20,100 nt of DNA from Euryarchaeota archaeon UBA495. GTDB lineage: Archaea; Thermoplasmatota; Poseidoniia; Poseidoniales; Poseidoniaceae. The position numbers and the translations under genes are program-made. The notes beneath the pieces were generated by a model. That model saw only the letters and a program-made list of their open reading frames with translations, was not told the origin of the DNA and did not search any database. The DNA is taken from NCBI GenBank assembly GCA_002496845.1, contig DALQ01000019.1:1-20100 (forward strand), in the 5' to 3' direction. The first letter of the stretch is position 1; each line of letters opens with the position of its first letter. This document shows, piece after piece, positions 13,314 to 20,100 of the stretch.

Positions 13314-13803
13314 AGTACTTGTCCAGGCCGGGGTAGGCCTCGAGGGCTTGCGGAAGGACCGCATGGGCAACCTCGTCCAGGATTTTGTGTCCTGCGCCAG
13401 TGACGACGCGACCCTTGTAGAGCATTTGTTCGCCGTCCACGCCTTCGATGGGCTTGAGTTCAACCAGTTCAACCAAGCCAGCAGCTTCGAGCTGTTGCAT
13501 CGCGGTGCGAATGACGTGGCGGGAACCGGCGGCAGGGGTGTTGGGCATCGAGCCGTTGTCCTTGTAGCCACCAAAGGCTTGGGAAAGGGCGGTGATGCCG
13601 ATGGGTCCTTGCCGAGCGACCTTGCGGAGCACGGCCGCCGTGCGGATGTGCCACCAGTTGGTCTGCGTGGGGGGACGCTCGCGGGTCACGCCGGTCTTGG
13701 CGTAAGCAGCCCACTCGGGGGCAACAATTGCCTCGACGTCCCCCAGCCGGTCGGCCAAGGCGGGGATGAACATGTCCGCGGGAACGTCGTGATACGTCGT
13801 CAT
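13312..13803 (-). CDS. rps19e: Small-subunit ribosomal protein S19e (eS19)
   Basis: The 163-residue winged-helix ribosomal protein, found only in archaea and eukaryotes, starts MTTYHDVPADMFI. Diagnostic parts: PEWAAYAKTGVTRERPP, WWHIRTAAVLRKVARQGPIGI, LSQAFGGYKDNG and PNTPAAGSRHVIRTAMQQLEAAGLVE. It heads the operon S19e-L39e-L31e-S17e-72aa-trmJ. ATG 13803 is chosen because it lies a short distance after a TATA box at 13837-13847; the upstream in-frame ATG/TTG would add an odd MLGGP and begin too close to the expected transcription start. Confidence 0.97.
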   Translation of the reverse strand: MTTYHDVPADMFIPALADRLGDVEAIVAPEWAAYAKTGVTRERPPTQTNWWHIRTAAVLRKVARQGPIGITALSQAFGGYKDNGSMPNTPAAGSRHVIRTAMQQLEAAGLVELVELKPIEGVDGEQMLYKGRVVTGAGHKILDEVAHAVLPQALEAYPGLDKY

Positions 13804-13836
13804 AGGACCACCGAGCAATCGGGCGACCGAACGCCC

Positions 13837-13847
13837 CTATATCAAAG
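13837..13847 (-). promoter_or_regulatory. TATA box of the ribosomal operon (possibly shared with the divergent gene)
   Basis: Minus-strand TTTGATATAGG lies about 38 bases before the S19e ATG, giving a leader of roughly 10-15 bases. Read on plus it is CCTATATCAAA, which could also serve the divergent membrane protein gene, whose possible starts are at 13892, 13898 and 13931. Confidence 0.55.
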
Positions 13848-13848
13848 C
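13839..13848 (+). repeat. 10-bp direct repeat, copy 1 (ATATCAAAGC)
   Basis: ATATCAAAGC occurs here, within the TATA region, and again at 13921-13930, 82 bp downstream and directly before ATG 13931. Exact identity is seen; a function is not known. Confidence 0.4.
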
Positions 13849-13920
13849 GACGGGGCGGTTCCGGCACGCGTCGGCGCTGTTCCATGGGTCGGTGAACATG
13901 TTCTTCAACGGTGGGTTCGA

Positions 13921-13930
13921 ATATCAAAGC
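13921..13930 (+). repeat. 10-bp direct repeat, copy 2 (ATATCAAAGC)
   Basis: Second copy of the repeat that overlaps the TATA region at 13839. It ends at the base before ATG 13931. If translation starts earlier (13892 or 13898), this copy is coding and the match may be chance. Confidence 0.4.
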
Positions 13931-14785
13931 ATGAGGAAGGCCCTCGCGCAGAACCCAAACCTGCTCAGGACGCTTCTCGGCCTTTCCTTCACCCTCATTT
14001 TCATGCTCTCATACGCCGTGTACGCCAACACGATCGACACGGCTTACTACACCTACACGACCGAAGCCACGGTGACCGCTCAATCCAGCGACGAAGGCCT
14101 CATGTTCGAGCGAACACATGACGAAGGCGATTCCACCACCACATGGGCTGCGAACGTGACCATCGATCGGAACAACTTGACCTGGGTCAACGTCACCGCT
14201 GAAGATTTGGCGGATGGAGCAACATTGACGGTGTTTGATGCTGCAGGACTGTGGACCCATAGCCTGCTTGGCACGGAGGATGCAAGGGACTTCTCCTGCT
14301 CGGAAGATTGTCGTTTGAACCAAACCACAGTCCTCGATGAAGAGGACGGTTTGGCCATCTACCATGGCTTGGCCGTGACCGAGCCAGGAGCGCGGTCGAA
14401 TGGTACGGTTGTGGCTGAAAGTCAGGAAGAAGCTGAATCGATGGCTTCCAGCATCGTGAACAATCGACACGGTTCAGCCATCTTGCGAATTACGATCATT
14501 GAACCTGGCAACCGAAGCACAACGCCTGCGTTGAACATTGAAATGGTCAACGAAGCACTGGATGAGGTTCAACCGTTTACCGTGGATGTCGCTTCCGAAT
14601 TCATTTGGGCGCTCACCGCGGTGTTCGCATGCTTCGCCATTGTGTTGTTGCCGGCCTTTGCCATCTATGCGGTTTCGCGACGTCGTGAGCAGGCCAATGA
14701 AGCACGCTTGGCGGAAGCAGAAGCCGAGGATGACGTTGGGGGCGCCGATGCTCCCCCCGAAAATGGAACAAAATCAAGCGATTAA
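13931..14785 (+). CDS. Unrecognised two-helix membrane protein with a glycosylatable outer domain, 284 aa
   Basis: No family is recognised. A positively charged N-terminus leads into a signal-anchor helix (about residues 12-32, GLSFTLIFMLSYAVYA), an outer domain of roughly 190 residues, a second helix near residues 228-252 (FIWALTAVFACFAIVLLPAFAIYAV), then RRREQ and an acidic tail. The outer part holds six N-x-S/T sequons (NVT, NLT, NVT, NQT, NGT, NRS) and a close cysteine pair (FSCSEDC), suiting an N-glycosylated surface domain. ATG 13931 gives a compact signal anchor but has no ribosome binding site; ATG 13898 or GTG 13892 would add 11-13 residues. It is divergent from the ribosomal operon and 41 bases ahead of the large secreted protein. 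Confidence 0.78.
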   Translation: MRKALAQNPNLLRTLLGLSFTLIFMLSYAVYANTIDTAYYTYTTEATVTAQSSDEGLMFERTHDEGDSTTTWAANVTIDRNNLTWVNVTAEDLADGATLTVFDAAGLWTHSLLGTEDARDFSCSEDCRLNQTTVLDEEDGLAIYHGLAVTEPGARSNGTVVAESQEEAESMASSIVNNRHGSAILRITIIEPGNRSTTPALNIEMVNEALDEVQPFTVDVASEFIWALTAVFACFAIVLLPAFAIYAVSRRREQANEARLAEAEAEDDVGGADAPPENGTKSSD

Positions 14786-14790
14786 ATCGC
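14778..14790. repeat. 13-bp odd palindrome upstream of the TATA box of the large secreted protein
   Basis: GCGATT-A-AATCGC is a perfect 6-1-6 inverted repeat, ending 7 bases before the TATA box at 14798. That is where activators or BRE-proximal regulators act in archaea. It overlaps the TAA stop of the preceding gene, so part of it is coding. Confidence 0.42.
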
Positions 14791-14797
14791 CGCGCCC

Positions 14798-14807
14798 GAT
14801 AAATAGG
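14798..14807 (+). promoter_or_regulatory. TATA box of the large secreted protein gene
   Basis: GATAAATAGG lies about 24 bases before ATG 14827, predicting a leaderless or nearly leaderless message. The core is identical to the tRNA promoter at 59-68. Confidence 0.65.
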
Positions 14808-14826
14808 TCAGCGATGTTGACGGTTC

Positions 14827-17800
14827 ATGCGGCAGGCGTCGACGGTCCTCGTCCTCCTGTGCATGTTCCTTGCCACCGCTGCACCTCTCGCTCAAGCCAC
14901 CGGTGCTCGTTCGAACGGTGTCGACCTTTCGGTGGAGGGTGTCTCCTTCACGTACAGCACGTCAACGGACGAAGGAAAATACCGCATGTTTTCTTCAAAT
15001 CACCCGATTCCCGGATTCAACCGGCCTGCGAGTTTGTTCGTCATCGATGGCATGGTCGACGTCCCGATCGATGTCGATGTGACTGTCAGGAACACGGGCA
15101 CCCTCGCTTCGTCCGTCACCGACGTCCGTTTGTTGGTGTTGCACGATGAATATGAGCGATTCGAAATCACGAACTTGACCGGCCCTCTGAACAGCGTCTC
15201 TGCATCGTCCAGCGGCGTCATCCAATTCCAATTCACGCCAACCTATGCCGGAAACCACAGTTTGCAAATTGAAGTCCTCTCCGCATCACCCGACAACAAT
15301 CCTTCCAACGACGTCTGGAACGGTCGCATCACCATTGGCGCCTTCTATTGGAATTGCGACACGCTCCAGAATTGGACGACGACGGGTGAATGGTCGCTAA
15401 ACAGCGACACTTCGGTGTCCCTCGGGAGTTCGTGTCACGCAGGGAATGGAGAGTTCTCGTCCTACAGTGCGAACACGATCTCGAGATTGACGACCCCAAC
15501 GTTGGATTTGGCAGATGGCCTGAAATCAGGCACGCGAACGATGGGGTTGAGCTTCTTTTACACGGGCAGTGTCCTCAGTCCAGACCGGTTGAGCGTCGAA
15601 GCAAGAACATCCACTGGCGTATGGGAAGAACTGACTGGGCTTTCAGGCACCATCGACCAAGACTTCCTCACCGACGGTGCGAGTTGGAATACCTTCAGCA
15701 TCGCATCAGGAGGCCACACCACTCCACTTGTTCCAATCGTCCCATCTCGGCACTTGCACGCCAACTCCGCCCTTCGCTGGACCCTCACCAGCGATTCGAG
15801 CAACGAGGACATTGGCATCTGGATGGACGAGTTGGTCATGGTCTATGACCAAGCGGCCCGGGCGGAATCCTACGGCGTCAGGGTCCAAGGCCAGGGCACC
15901 ACAGGCGCAGCACCGGGTTCATGGGGGAACGTTGACCTGAAGGTCGTCAACGACGGAGAAATTTCCACGGACATTGTGCCTCGCATCGATGGCCTACCGC
16001 AAGGGTGGGACACCTACACGACCTTCATGGACGGAAGTTCGGTTCCAAGCACAGGGTTCAACCTTCTTCCAGGCACGTCGCGTGACATCTCCGTGCGGTT
16101 GAAACCCGATCTGAATTCAACCGTAGGCCTCGTGCCCATGACCTTCAACGCCAGCACCGACCACAACGACGTTTACGCGATCAGTCCAATGAGTTTCACC
16201 GTCTTGGCCGATCGGATACCGGTGCTGAAAGAACCTGAAGCGCGCCCTTCGTGTCCCGCACAACAATCCTGTCCTTTCACGGTCGAACTGTCCAACTTGG
16301 GTGGTGCATCAGACGTCTTTGACCTCAACGTGGACGAATCCGCATTGCCAACGGGATGGAGCGTTGACTTTGCATGGTCACAGCCGACCAGTGTGTTGGT
16401 CAGGCCGGGGGAAACCGAAGTGCTGAACCTGGTGCTGACCGTCCCACAGGGCGCCCAACCAGACACGGTACGTACGGTGACCATGACGGCCGTTGCCCAA
16501 AACGACACCTCCCGAACATCGACCATTGACGTTGACGTGGGCGCCTCGATGGTGTCCGACCTCCAATTTACAGTCACCTCGGCCTTTGAACCGCTGAAAG
16601 GCGGAGAAGTCAGCAGCATGAGCGTTGAAATCCAGAATCTTGCTGAACGCCCGGATATCTTGGCGCTTGAAGCGGTCTTGGAGGACGACACCCAAGGTTG
16701 GCTGGTTGAATCCATCAGCCAAGAGCAGGCCGTCATGACGGCCGGATCCACCGTGGGAATCACGATTCGTCTCAAGGCGCCTGACGGATTGCTTGGAAAC
16801 GACGTTGCACCCAACGTCCGTCTCAACGTCGTCTCCGAGCGCAGCGGCATGAGCCTCCAATCTGATTGGTGGTCAGGTCCAGAAGTCGTCGAAGTCCGGG
16901 AATTGGCCATGAGCACCAACGTCACGATGCTTCGTTTGATGCCCGGTGTGCCCACGGCGATGGAGATGTCGATGGCCAACACAGGAAATTCCGATCTCAC
17001 GTTGTCCTTGGTAGTGGACGGAGTGCCAAGTGGATGGACGACATGGTGGCGGAGCGGCGATGAAAACGTCTCCAGTTCAATCGACATGCCCATCGTCTCA
17101 CAAGACGCGCCAAGCGACGCTTTGCAACTGATGTTCCTTGTTCCGACGACCGCTCAAGCGGGGGTTCCTGTGGATTTGGGACTCAGGGTGTTGGATGGCG
17201 ATGTCGCCCTCGCGCAACATGGATTCCAAGTGCTGATCGAACCGGTCAGAAAGCCTGGTTTGACGCTTGAGAGCGACATGACAGCCGTACGGGCAGGAAG
17301 TTCAGTCACGGTCAATGGTTCAGTCGTCAACATGGGGAATGCACCAGACCCAACCGTGTTCATCGAAGTCAGCGTGCGTTCAACCCAGGACATGTCGGAC
17401 ATGATCACGTTCCTGAGCCTCGAGGGAGGCAGTGGCCTCGCGCTTGACACACCGCACATCATCGGCCTCGGTACCGGCAGCAGTCGACCGTTCCAACTGG
17501 ACGTCAGCGTTCCAGCATCGGCTCCTTTGGGTACGCGGATTGTGGTTGACGTGACCGTTCAAGGAGGGTTGGATGACGAAGGCCGACCGTACACCATCAC
17601 CGAAAGCCACCTGATTGAAGTGGATCAACGTAGGGAGGTCCGAGCAACATGGACCACGCCTGAGATGATGGCAGATTACGGAGGCACCCATCAGACGTCG
17701 CTGGACTTCGTTTCCTCTTCCTCATTCACAGAGAACCTCTCCGTGACCTTCGACCATCCGGAGGGTTGGGCTGTGGTGTGCGATGGTTTTGGTGCTCTTA

Positions 17801-18318
17801 CAACAGGCTCTGTCGCGAACATTGAACTTGAACCCGGCCACATTGTCCCCGTTGAGCGCTCCCTTGGTTGCACGATTCTTCAGAGCAAAGGTGCCTCATC
17901 TGGTGACCTCACACTGACCGTTCACACCGCAGATGACGTGGTGGTGACTTCAGCGACCCGAAGCCTTGCATGGACTGAACCCCCCGAGGAAGAAGGACTG
18001 AACGGCCAAGTAATCGCCTTGGGCGGAGGTGGCCTCTTGATGCTCGTAGGTGTCGTCTCCTTGCTCCTGTTGCGGAACCGTTCCGATGAAAGCGAAGAGC
18101 ACGAAGAGAACGTCATAGAGACGAAGGTCATGCAAGGGCCGTCTGCAACCATCACGTCTGTATCAGAACCATCAGCTGCAACCGTAACCGGCCCACCTGC
18201 TACGGTTTCACGTGGCCCGCCGCTTCCAGAAACCGGTTTGCCGGAAGGGTGGACCATGGCCCAATGGGAACATTACGGCCAGCAATGGCTGAACCAACAC
18301 AAGCAGTCTCAGGACTGA
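14827..18318 (+). CDS. 1163-aa secreted, membrane-anchored beta-sandwich repeat protein
   Basis: A signal peptide (MRQASTVLVLLCMFLATAAPLAQA, likely cut near residue 26) is followed by an Ig-like/CARDB-type module (DVTVRNTGTLASSVTDV), a jelly-roll region of the MAM/immune-inhibitor type (about 170-340, ending EDIGIWMDELVMV), and a series of NEW3-like beta-sandwich domains with the recurring 'N.G...d' and 'LP.GW' phrases (GLPQGWDTY, ALPTGWSVDF, GVPSGWTTWW, HPEGWAVVC). Near the C-terminus a helix (about 1062-1085, VIALGGGGLLMLVGVVSLLLL) plus RNR anchors it. A Pro/Ser/Thr tail then ends in LPEGWTMAQWEHYGQQWLN. Domain calls are by eye. The fold family is used for adhesion or binding, with no catalytic domain visible. 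Many sequons fit surface glycosylation. Followed after 14 bases by a small membrane protein. Confidence 0.82.
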   Translation: MRQASTVLVLLCMFLATAAPLAQATGARSNGVDLSVEGVSFTYSTSTDEGKYRMFSSNHPIPGFNRPASLFVIDGMVDVPIDVDVTVRNTGTLASSVTDVRLLVLHDEYERFEITNLTGPLNSVSASSSGVIQFQFTPTYAGNHSLQIEVLSASPDNNPSNDVWNGRITIGAFYWNCDTLQNWTTTGEWSLNSDTSVSLGSSCHAGNGEFSSYSANTISRLTTPTLDLADGLKSGTRTMGLSFFYTGSVLSPDRLSVEARTSTGVWEELTGLSGTIDQDFLTDGASWNTFSIASGGHTTPLVPIVPSRHLHANSALRWTLTSDSSNEDIGIWMDELVMVYDQAARAESYGVRVQGQGTTGAAPGSWGNVDLKVVNDGEISTDIVPRIDGLPQGWDTYTTFMDGSSVPSTGFNLLPGTSRDISVRLKPDLNSTVGLVPMTFNASTDHNDVYAISPMSFTVLADRIPVLKEPEARPSCPAQQSCPFTVELSNLGGASDVFDLNVDESALPTGWSVDFAWSQPTSVLVRPGETEVLNLVLTVPQGAQPDTVRTVTMTAVAQNDTSRTSTIDVDVGASMVSDLQFTVTSAFEPLKGGEVSSMSVEIQNLAERPDILALEAVLEDDTQGWLVESISQEQAVMTAGSTVGITIRLKAPDGLLGNDVAPNVRLNVVSERSGMSLQSDWWSGPEVVEVRELAMSTNVTMLRLMPGVPTAMEMSMANTGNSDLTLSLVVDGVPSGWTTWWRSGDENVSSSIDMPIVSQDAPSDALQLMFLVPTTAQAGVPVDLGLRVLDGDVALAQHGFQVLIEPVRKPGLTLESDMTAVRAGSSVTVNGSVVNMGNAPDPTVFIEVSVRSTQDMSDMITFLSLEGGSGLALDTPHIIGLGTGSSRPFQLDVSVPASAPLGTRIVVDVTVQGGLDDEGRPYTITESHLIEVDQRREVRATWTTPEMMADYGGTHQTSLDFVSSSSFTENLSVTFDHPEGWAVVCDGFGALTTGSVANIELEPGHIVPVERSLGCTILQSKGASSGDLTLTVHTADDVVVTSATRSLAWTEPPEEEGLNGQVIALGGGGLLMLVGVVSLLLLRNRSDESEEHEENVIETKVMQGPSATITSVSEPSAATVTGPPATVSRGPPLPETGLPEGWTMAQWEHYGQQWLNQHKQSQD

Positions 18319-18332
18319 AGGCTGGTGGACCC

Positions 18333-18500
18333 ATGAGCGATGAAACAACGTGGGTGATTTTGATGTCGGCCGTCGGCATTTTTGGAGCGCTTACGTGGTG
18401 GCTGGATCGCCTTGAGACCTACAGGCACCATGTGCGCTGGACCGCTGCTGCCGGAATTATGTCGATGTTGGCCTTGTTGTATTGGACGTGGAAACCATGA
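18333..18500 (+). CDS. Small two-helix membrane protein, 55 aa
   Basis: The 55-residue product starts MSDETTWVIL and has two hydrophobic segments (about 6-22, WVILMSAVGIFGALTWW, and 37-53, AAAGIMSMLALLYWTW) joined by a charged loop DRLETYRHHVRW, so it should be a helical hairpin in the membrane. No family is recognised. It follows the large secreted protein by 14 bases and overlaps the next start by ATGA, so the three genes form one unit. ATG 18333 is preferred over in-frame upstream starts, which lie inside the previous gene. Confidence 0.7.
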   Translation: MSDETTWVILMSAVGIFGALTWWLDRLETYRHHVRWTAAAGIMSMLALLYWTWKP

Positions 18501-18982
18501 GCACTGAAGTCCATGTGGACACAGACCATCCGTTGCACGGTTACCTGCCCGTCCGGGCCCCTGTGTGGTGGGGGTGGAGGGGTGAGGTCGCAAAGCGCTG
18601 CACGGATGAGGCACACTCCGGTCGCCCTGTGGTGCTACGCATCGAAAAGAGGTTCAGTCGATTTGAGCGCTTGTTGGCCAAAGTGTTCCGTGCTCCCAAA
18701 GAAGTGCTGCGACCCCTCGACCCGATGAACAGTCTGATCTGGGAATTGGCCGATGGCAATCATGATTTCCAGAGCATTGTGCAACATTTGAACGACGCCT
18801 TCCACGAAGAAGCAACCCCCGTCGTCGAACGGAGCACCGCAGCAGTCCGAGGATTTGTTGCCCTCGGTGTGATGAAATTGCTTCCGGCATCATCGACGCC
18901 ATCATGGTCGACGGACCCAGGGCGTGTTCCTGAAGGACAGACCATTGACCAGCGACCGCCGGACATGGATCAGTGGTCTTGA
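18497..18982 (+). CDS. PqqD-like protein, 161 aa
   Basis: A central stretch (about residues 60-140) matches the PqqD/RRE winged-helix pattern: LRPLDPMNSLIWELADGNHDFQSIVQHLNDAF, then a helix and FVALGVMKLL. Free PqqD binds the PqqA peptide and hands it to a radical SAM enzyme; the same fold (RiPP recognition element) is used by other peptide-modifying systems, and stand-alone homologues in archaea have no assigned role. Here it has an N-terminal extension of about 60 residues with a basic segment (RIEKRFSRFERLLAKVFR) and a proline-rich tail. No precursor peptide or radical SAM maturase is seen next to it. It overlaps the small membrane gene by ATGA and runs 13 bases into the convergent gene. 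Confidence 0.72.
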   Translation: MSTEVHVDTDHPLHGYLPVRAPVWWGWRGEVAKRCTDEAHSGRPVVLRIEKRFSRFERLLAKVFRAPKEVLRPLDPMNSLIWELADGNHDFQSIVQHLNDAFHEEATPVVERSTAAVRGFVALGVMKLLPASSTPSWSTDPGRVPEGQTIDQRPPDMDQWS

Positions 18983-19719
18983 GCCTGCCAAGCAAGGCGG
19001 AATCCAAAGCCATCTTTCGCAGCCGAACGATGCGCACGGTGCCTCGAAGCGCAGCGTGTTGAGTCCGATTCCATGTACCATGCACCGCCGCGCAGCACGC
19101 CGTCCTCAAGGTTGGGATCTACAGGTGATTGCCCAGCATGTCGGTCATCGAAACTTGCCACGTAGCCGTCAGCACACCATTCGGCCACGTTACCTGCCAT
19201 GTCTTGGAAGCCCCATGGGTTTGCATTTTTTTGACCCACTTCACGCGTGACTCCTCCAGCGTTTCCAGCGTGCCATGCAAAACCGTCGAGGTCGGTGTCT
19301 GCATCACCAAACCACCAACGTCCATGTGTCCCAGCCCGTGCAGCGTATTCCCATTCCGCTTCACTTGGAAGACGATAGACGCCCGGCACGCCACCGAGTT
19401 CTCCGCCGGATTCGGCGTTCAGAAGCGTGAGAAAGAGATCGATGTCATCACGAGACACCGTGTCAACAGGCCGTAATCCAGCCGTCCAACCTTCGTTGAA
19501 TTTCGATGGATTGGCACCCATCACCATCTCCCATTGTTGTTGGGTCACTGGACGGGCGCTGAGGGCGAACGGCACGCCAATGTGACACGGAATCGGTGGA
19601 CCCTCATCCCGCCGACCTTGGGAGGGCAAGCATCCACGTTGGTACTCACCAGAATGGACGTGGATGAAGTAGAGACCGTTGGGCCCTGCCACCTCCACCA
19701 TGCCACGGGATTGGGCCAT
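18970..19719 (-). CDS. FGE-sulfatase/SUMF1-fold protein lacking the catalytic cysteines
   Basis: The 249-residue protein has the whole formylglycine-generating-enzyme fold pattern: PVTQQQWEMVMG, NPSKFN, RPVDTVSRDDIDLFL, YRLPSEAEWEYAARAG, NPWGFQDMAGNVAEWCADGY, LRGGAWYMESDSTRCASRHR and FGFRLA. True FGE oxidises a sulfatase cysteine using two copper-binding cysteines shortly after RGGS; in this protein those positions are not cysteine (YMESDSTRC keeps only the structural one). It is therefore more likely a different member of this broad family (EgtB-, NirV- or Hercynine-type neighbours exist), with reaction unknown. ATG 19719 is chosen because GGAGG lies 12 bases upstream; a GTG at 19746 and ATG 19701 are alternatives. 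Convergent with the PqqD-like gene. Confidence 0.85.
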   Translation of the reverse strand: MAQSRGMVEVAGPNGLYFIHVHSGEYQRGCLPSQGRRDEGPPIPCHIGVPFALSARPVTQQQWEMVMGANPSKFNEGWTAGLRPVDTVSRDDIDLFLTLLNAESGGELGGVPGVYRLPSEAEWEYAARAGTHGRWWFGDADTDLDGFAWHAGNAGGVTREVGQKNANPWGFQDMAGNVAEWCADGYVASFDDRHAGQSPVDPNLEDGVLRGGAWYMESDSTRCASRHRAHRSAAKDGFGFRLAWQAQDH

Positions 19720-19756
19720 GATTGACGAACCCTCCGCCTCAACCACAAAGCAAGAA

Positions 19757-19765
19757 TCCTTATCC
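19757..19765 (+). promoter_or_regulatory. TATA-like element between divergent FGE-like and TPR genes
   Basis: TCCTTATCC lies about 26 bases before ATG 19789 and, on the minus strand (GGATAAGGA), about 40 bases before ATG 19719. It may serve one or both genes. Confidence 0.4.
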
Positions 19766-19788
19766 TCGGAACGAACAGGGAGGAATCA

Positions 19789-20100
19789 ATGTCTGAGGCG
19801 GAATTGGTCAGCGAGGCCCCTGACGTGAGCGATTTGCTACGCGAAGGCGAGTCCCTCTCACGTGGTCGTAACTACACGGAAGCATTGGACCGTTTCAACC
19901 GGGCCATCGCCATGGACCCGTCAAACTCCATGGCCTGGTACAACCGAGGCGTGTTGCTTGAGGGGCAACGTGACGCCAAAGGGGCCAAGCAATCGTTCAC
20001 GATTTGCCTCGACCTCGATCCGGACCACGCACCGGCCACGGCCAACTTGGCCGTGTTGCTCGAGCGCATGGGCGATACAGATGGTGCTGGAGCCATGGCC
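19789..20100 (+). CDS. TPR-repeat protein, N-terminal 104 aa (runs off the window)
   Basis: The frame is open to the window end without a stop. After a ~20-residue acidic lead (MSEAELVSEAPDVSDLL) come tetratricopeptide repeats: LREGESLSRGRNYTEALDRF with NRAIAMDPSN, then AWYNRGVLLEGQRDAKGAK with CLDLDPDH, then APATANLAVLLERMGDTDGA. The W/L-G-Y-A-P positions of the 34-residue TPR are seen at the right spacing. TPRs bind protein partners; the partner is unknown. GGGAGGA five bases before ATG supports this start. No signal peptide, so cytosolic at least at the N-terminus. Confidence 0.88.
   Translation, partial: MSEAELVSEAPDVSDLLREGESLSRGRNYTEALDRFNRAIAMDPSNSMAWYNRGVLLEGQRDAKGAKQSFTICLDLDPDHAPATANLAVLLERMGDTDGAGAMA

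Noticed and set aside
12905..14121. Long plus-strand open frames over the ribosomal operon (up to 322 codons)
   Set aside because: The opposite strand encodes S19e, L39e and L31e without doubt; the plus frames are their complement.
1..20100. CRISPR array, insertion sequence, integrase or prophage elements
   Set aside because: No regularly spaced repeats, transposase or integrase motifs, or terminal inverted repeats were seen; the window is dense with household and surface genes.

Overview
The window reads as a gene-dense piece of an archaeal chromosome, most likely a marine Poseidoniia (Marine Group II) or related Thermoplasmatota-type euryarchaeon. What shows archaeon: the archaeal/eukaryal-only ribosomal proteins S19e, L39e, L31e and S17e in one operon, Kae1-type tRNA threonylcarbamoyl transferase, a TrmJ-type tRNA methylase, TATA boxes 25-40 bases before starts, and GGAGGTGA-type ribosome binding sites between overlapping genes. 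Very large N-glycosylatable secreted proteins and bacterial-looking genes (hutI, folE) fit surface-ocean Euryarchaeota. The lineage is an inference from gene content; no phylogeny was run.

Layout, left to right. (1) 1-2066, minus strand: the 5' half of a tRNA (Val most likely) cut at the anticodon, a 52-aa zinc ribbon, a possible 39-aa ORF, and a two-gene unit of imidazolonepropionase (hutI) followed by a small ABM-like protein. (2) 2111-8576, plus strand: kae1; an unrecognised 287-aa protein with a long disordered N-terminus; a SlyD-like FKBP; the catalytic subunit of methylmalonyl-CoA mutase and its epimerase; and a NatA/NatB-like ABC exporter. (3) 8575-11598, plus strand: a ribbon-helix-helix regulator preceded by three GAATA repeats at exact 11-bp spacing, then a compact folE-queE-queC-msrB-queD operon for 7-deazaguanine (preQ0) synthesis. 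(4) 11595-13803, minus strand: S19e-L39e-L31e-S17e, an unrecognised 72-aa protein, and trmJ. (5) 13931-18982, plus strand: a bitopic glycoprotein-like membrane protein, a 1163-aa signal-peptide protein with beta-sandwich repeats, a C-terminal membrane anchor and a cytoplasmic W/Y-rich tail, a 55-aa two-helix membrane protein, and a PqqD-like protein. (6) 18970-20100: a convergent FGE-sulfatase-like domain protein (minus) and the start of a TPR protein (plus). No gene-free stretch exceeds 300 bases.

How the genes work together. The operon at 8.6-11.6 kb makes the precursor of archaeosine or queuosine from GTP (FolE, QueD, QueE, QueC), probably repressed by its own first gene. Its QueC has lost all four usual zinc-binding cysteines while keeping the ATP-pyrophosphatase core, the most striking protein-level oddity here. 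The MCM-epimerase pair interconverts methylmalonyl-CoA and succinyl-CoA; the epimerase has glutamine where a metal-binding histidine is expected. The region-5 genes look like an uncharacterised cell-surface module. The likeliest new biology lies in the RHH/operator control of the deazaguanine operon, the cysteine-free QueC, and the surface-protein / small membrane protein / PqqD unit.
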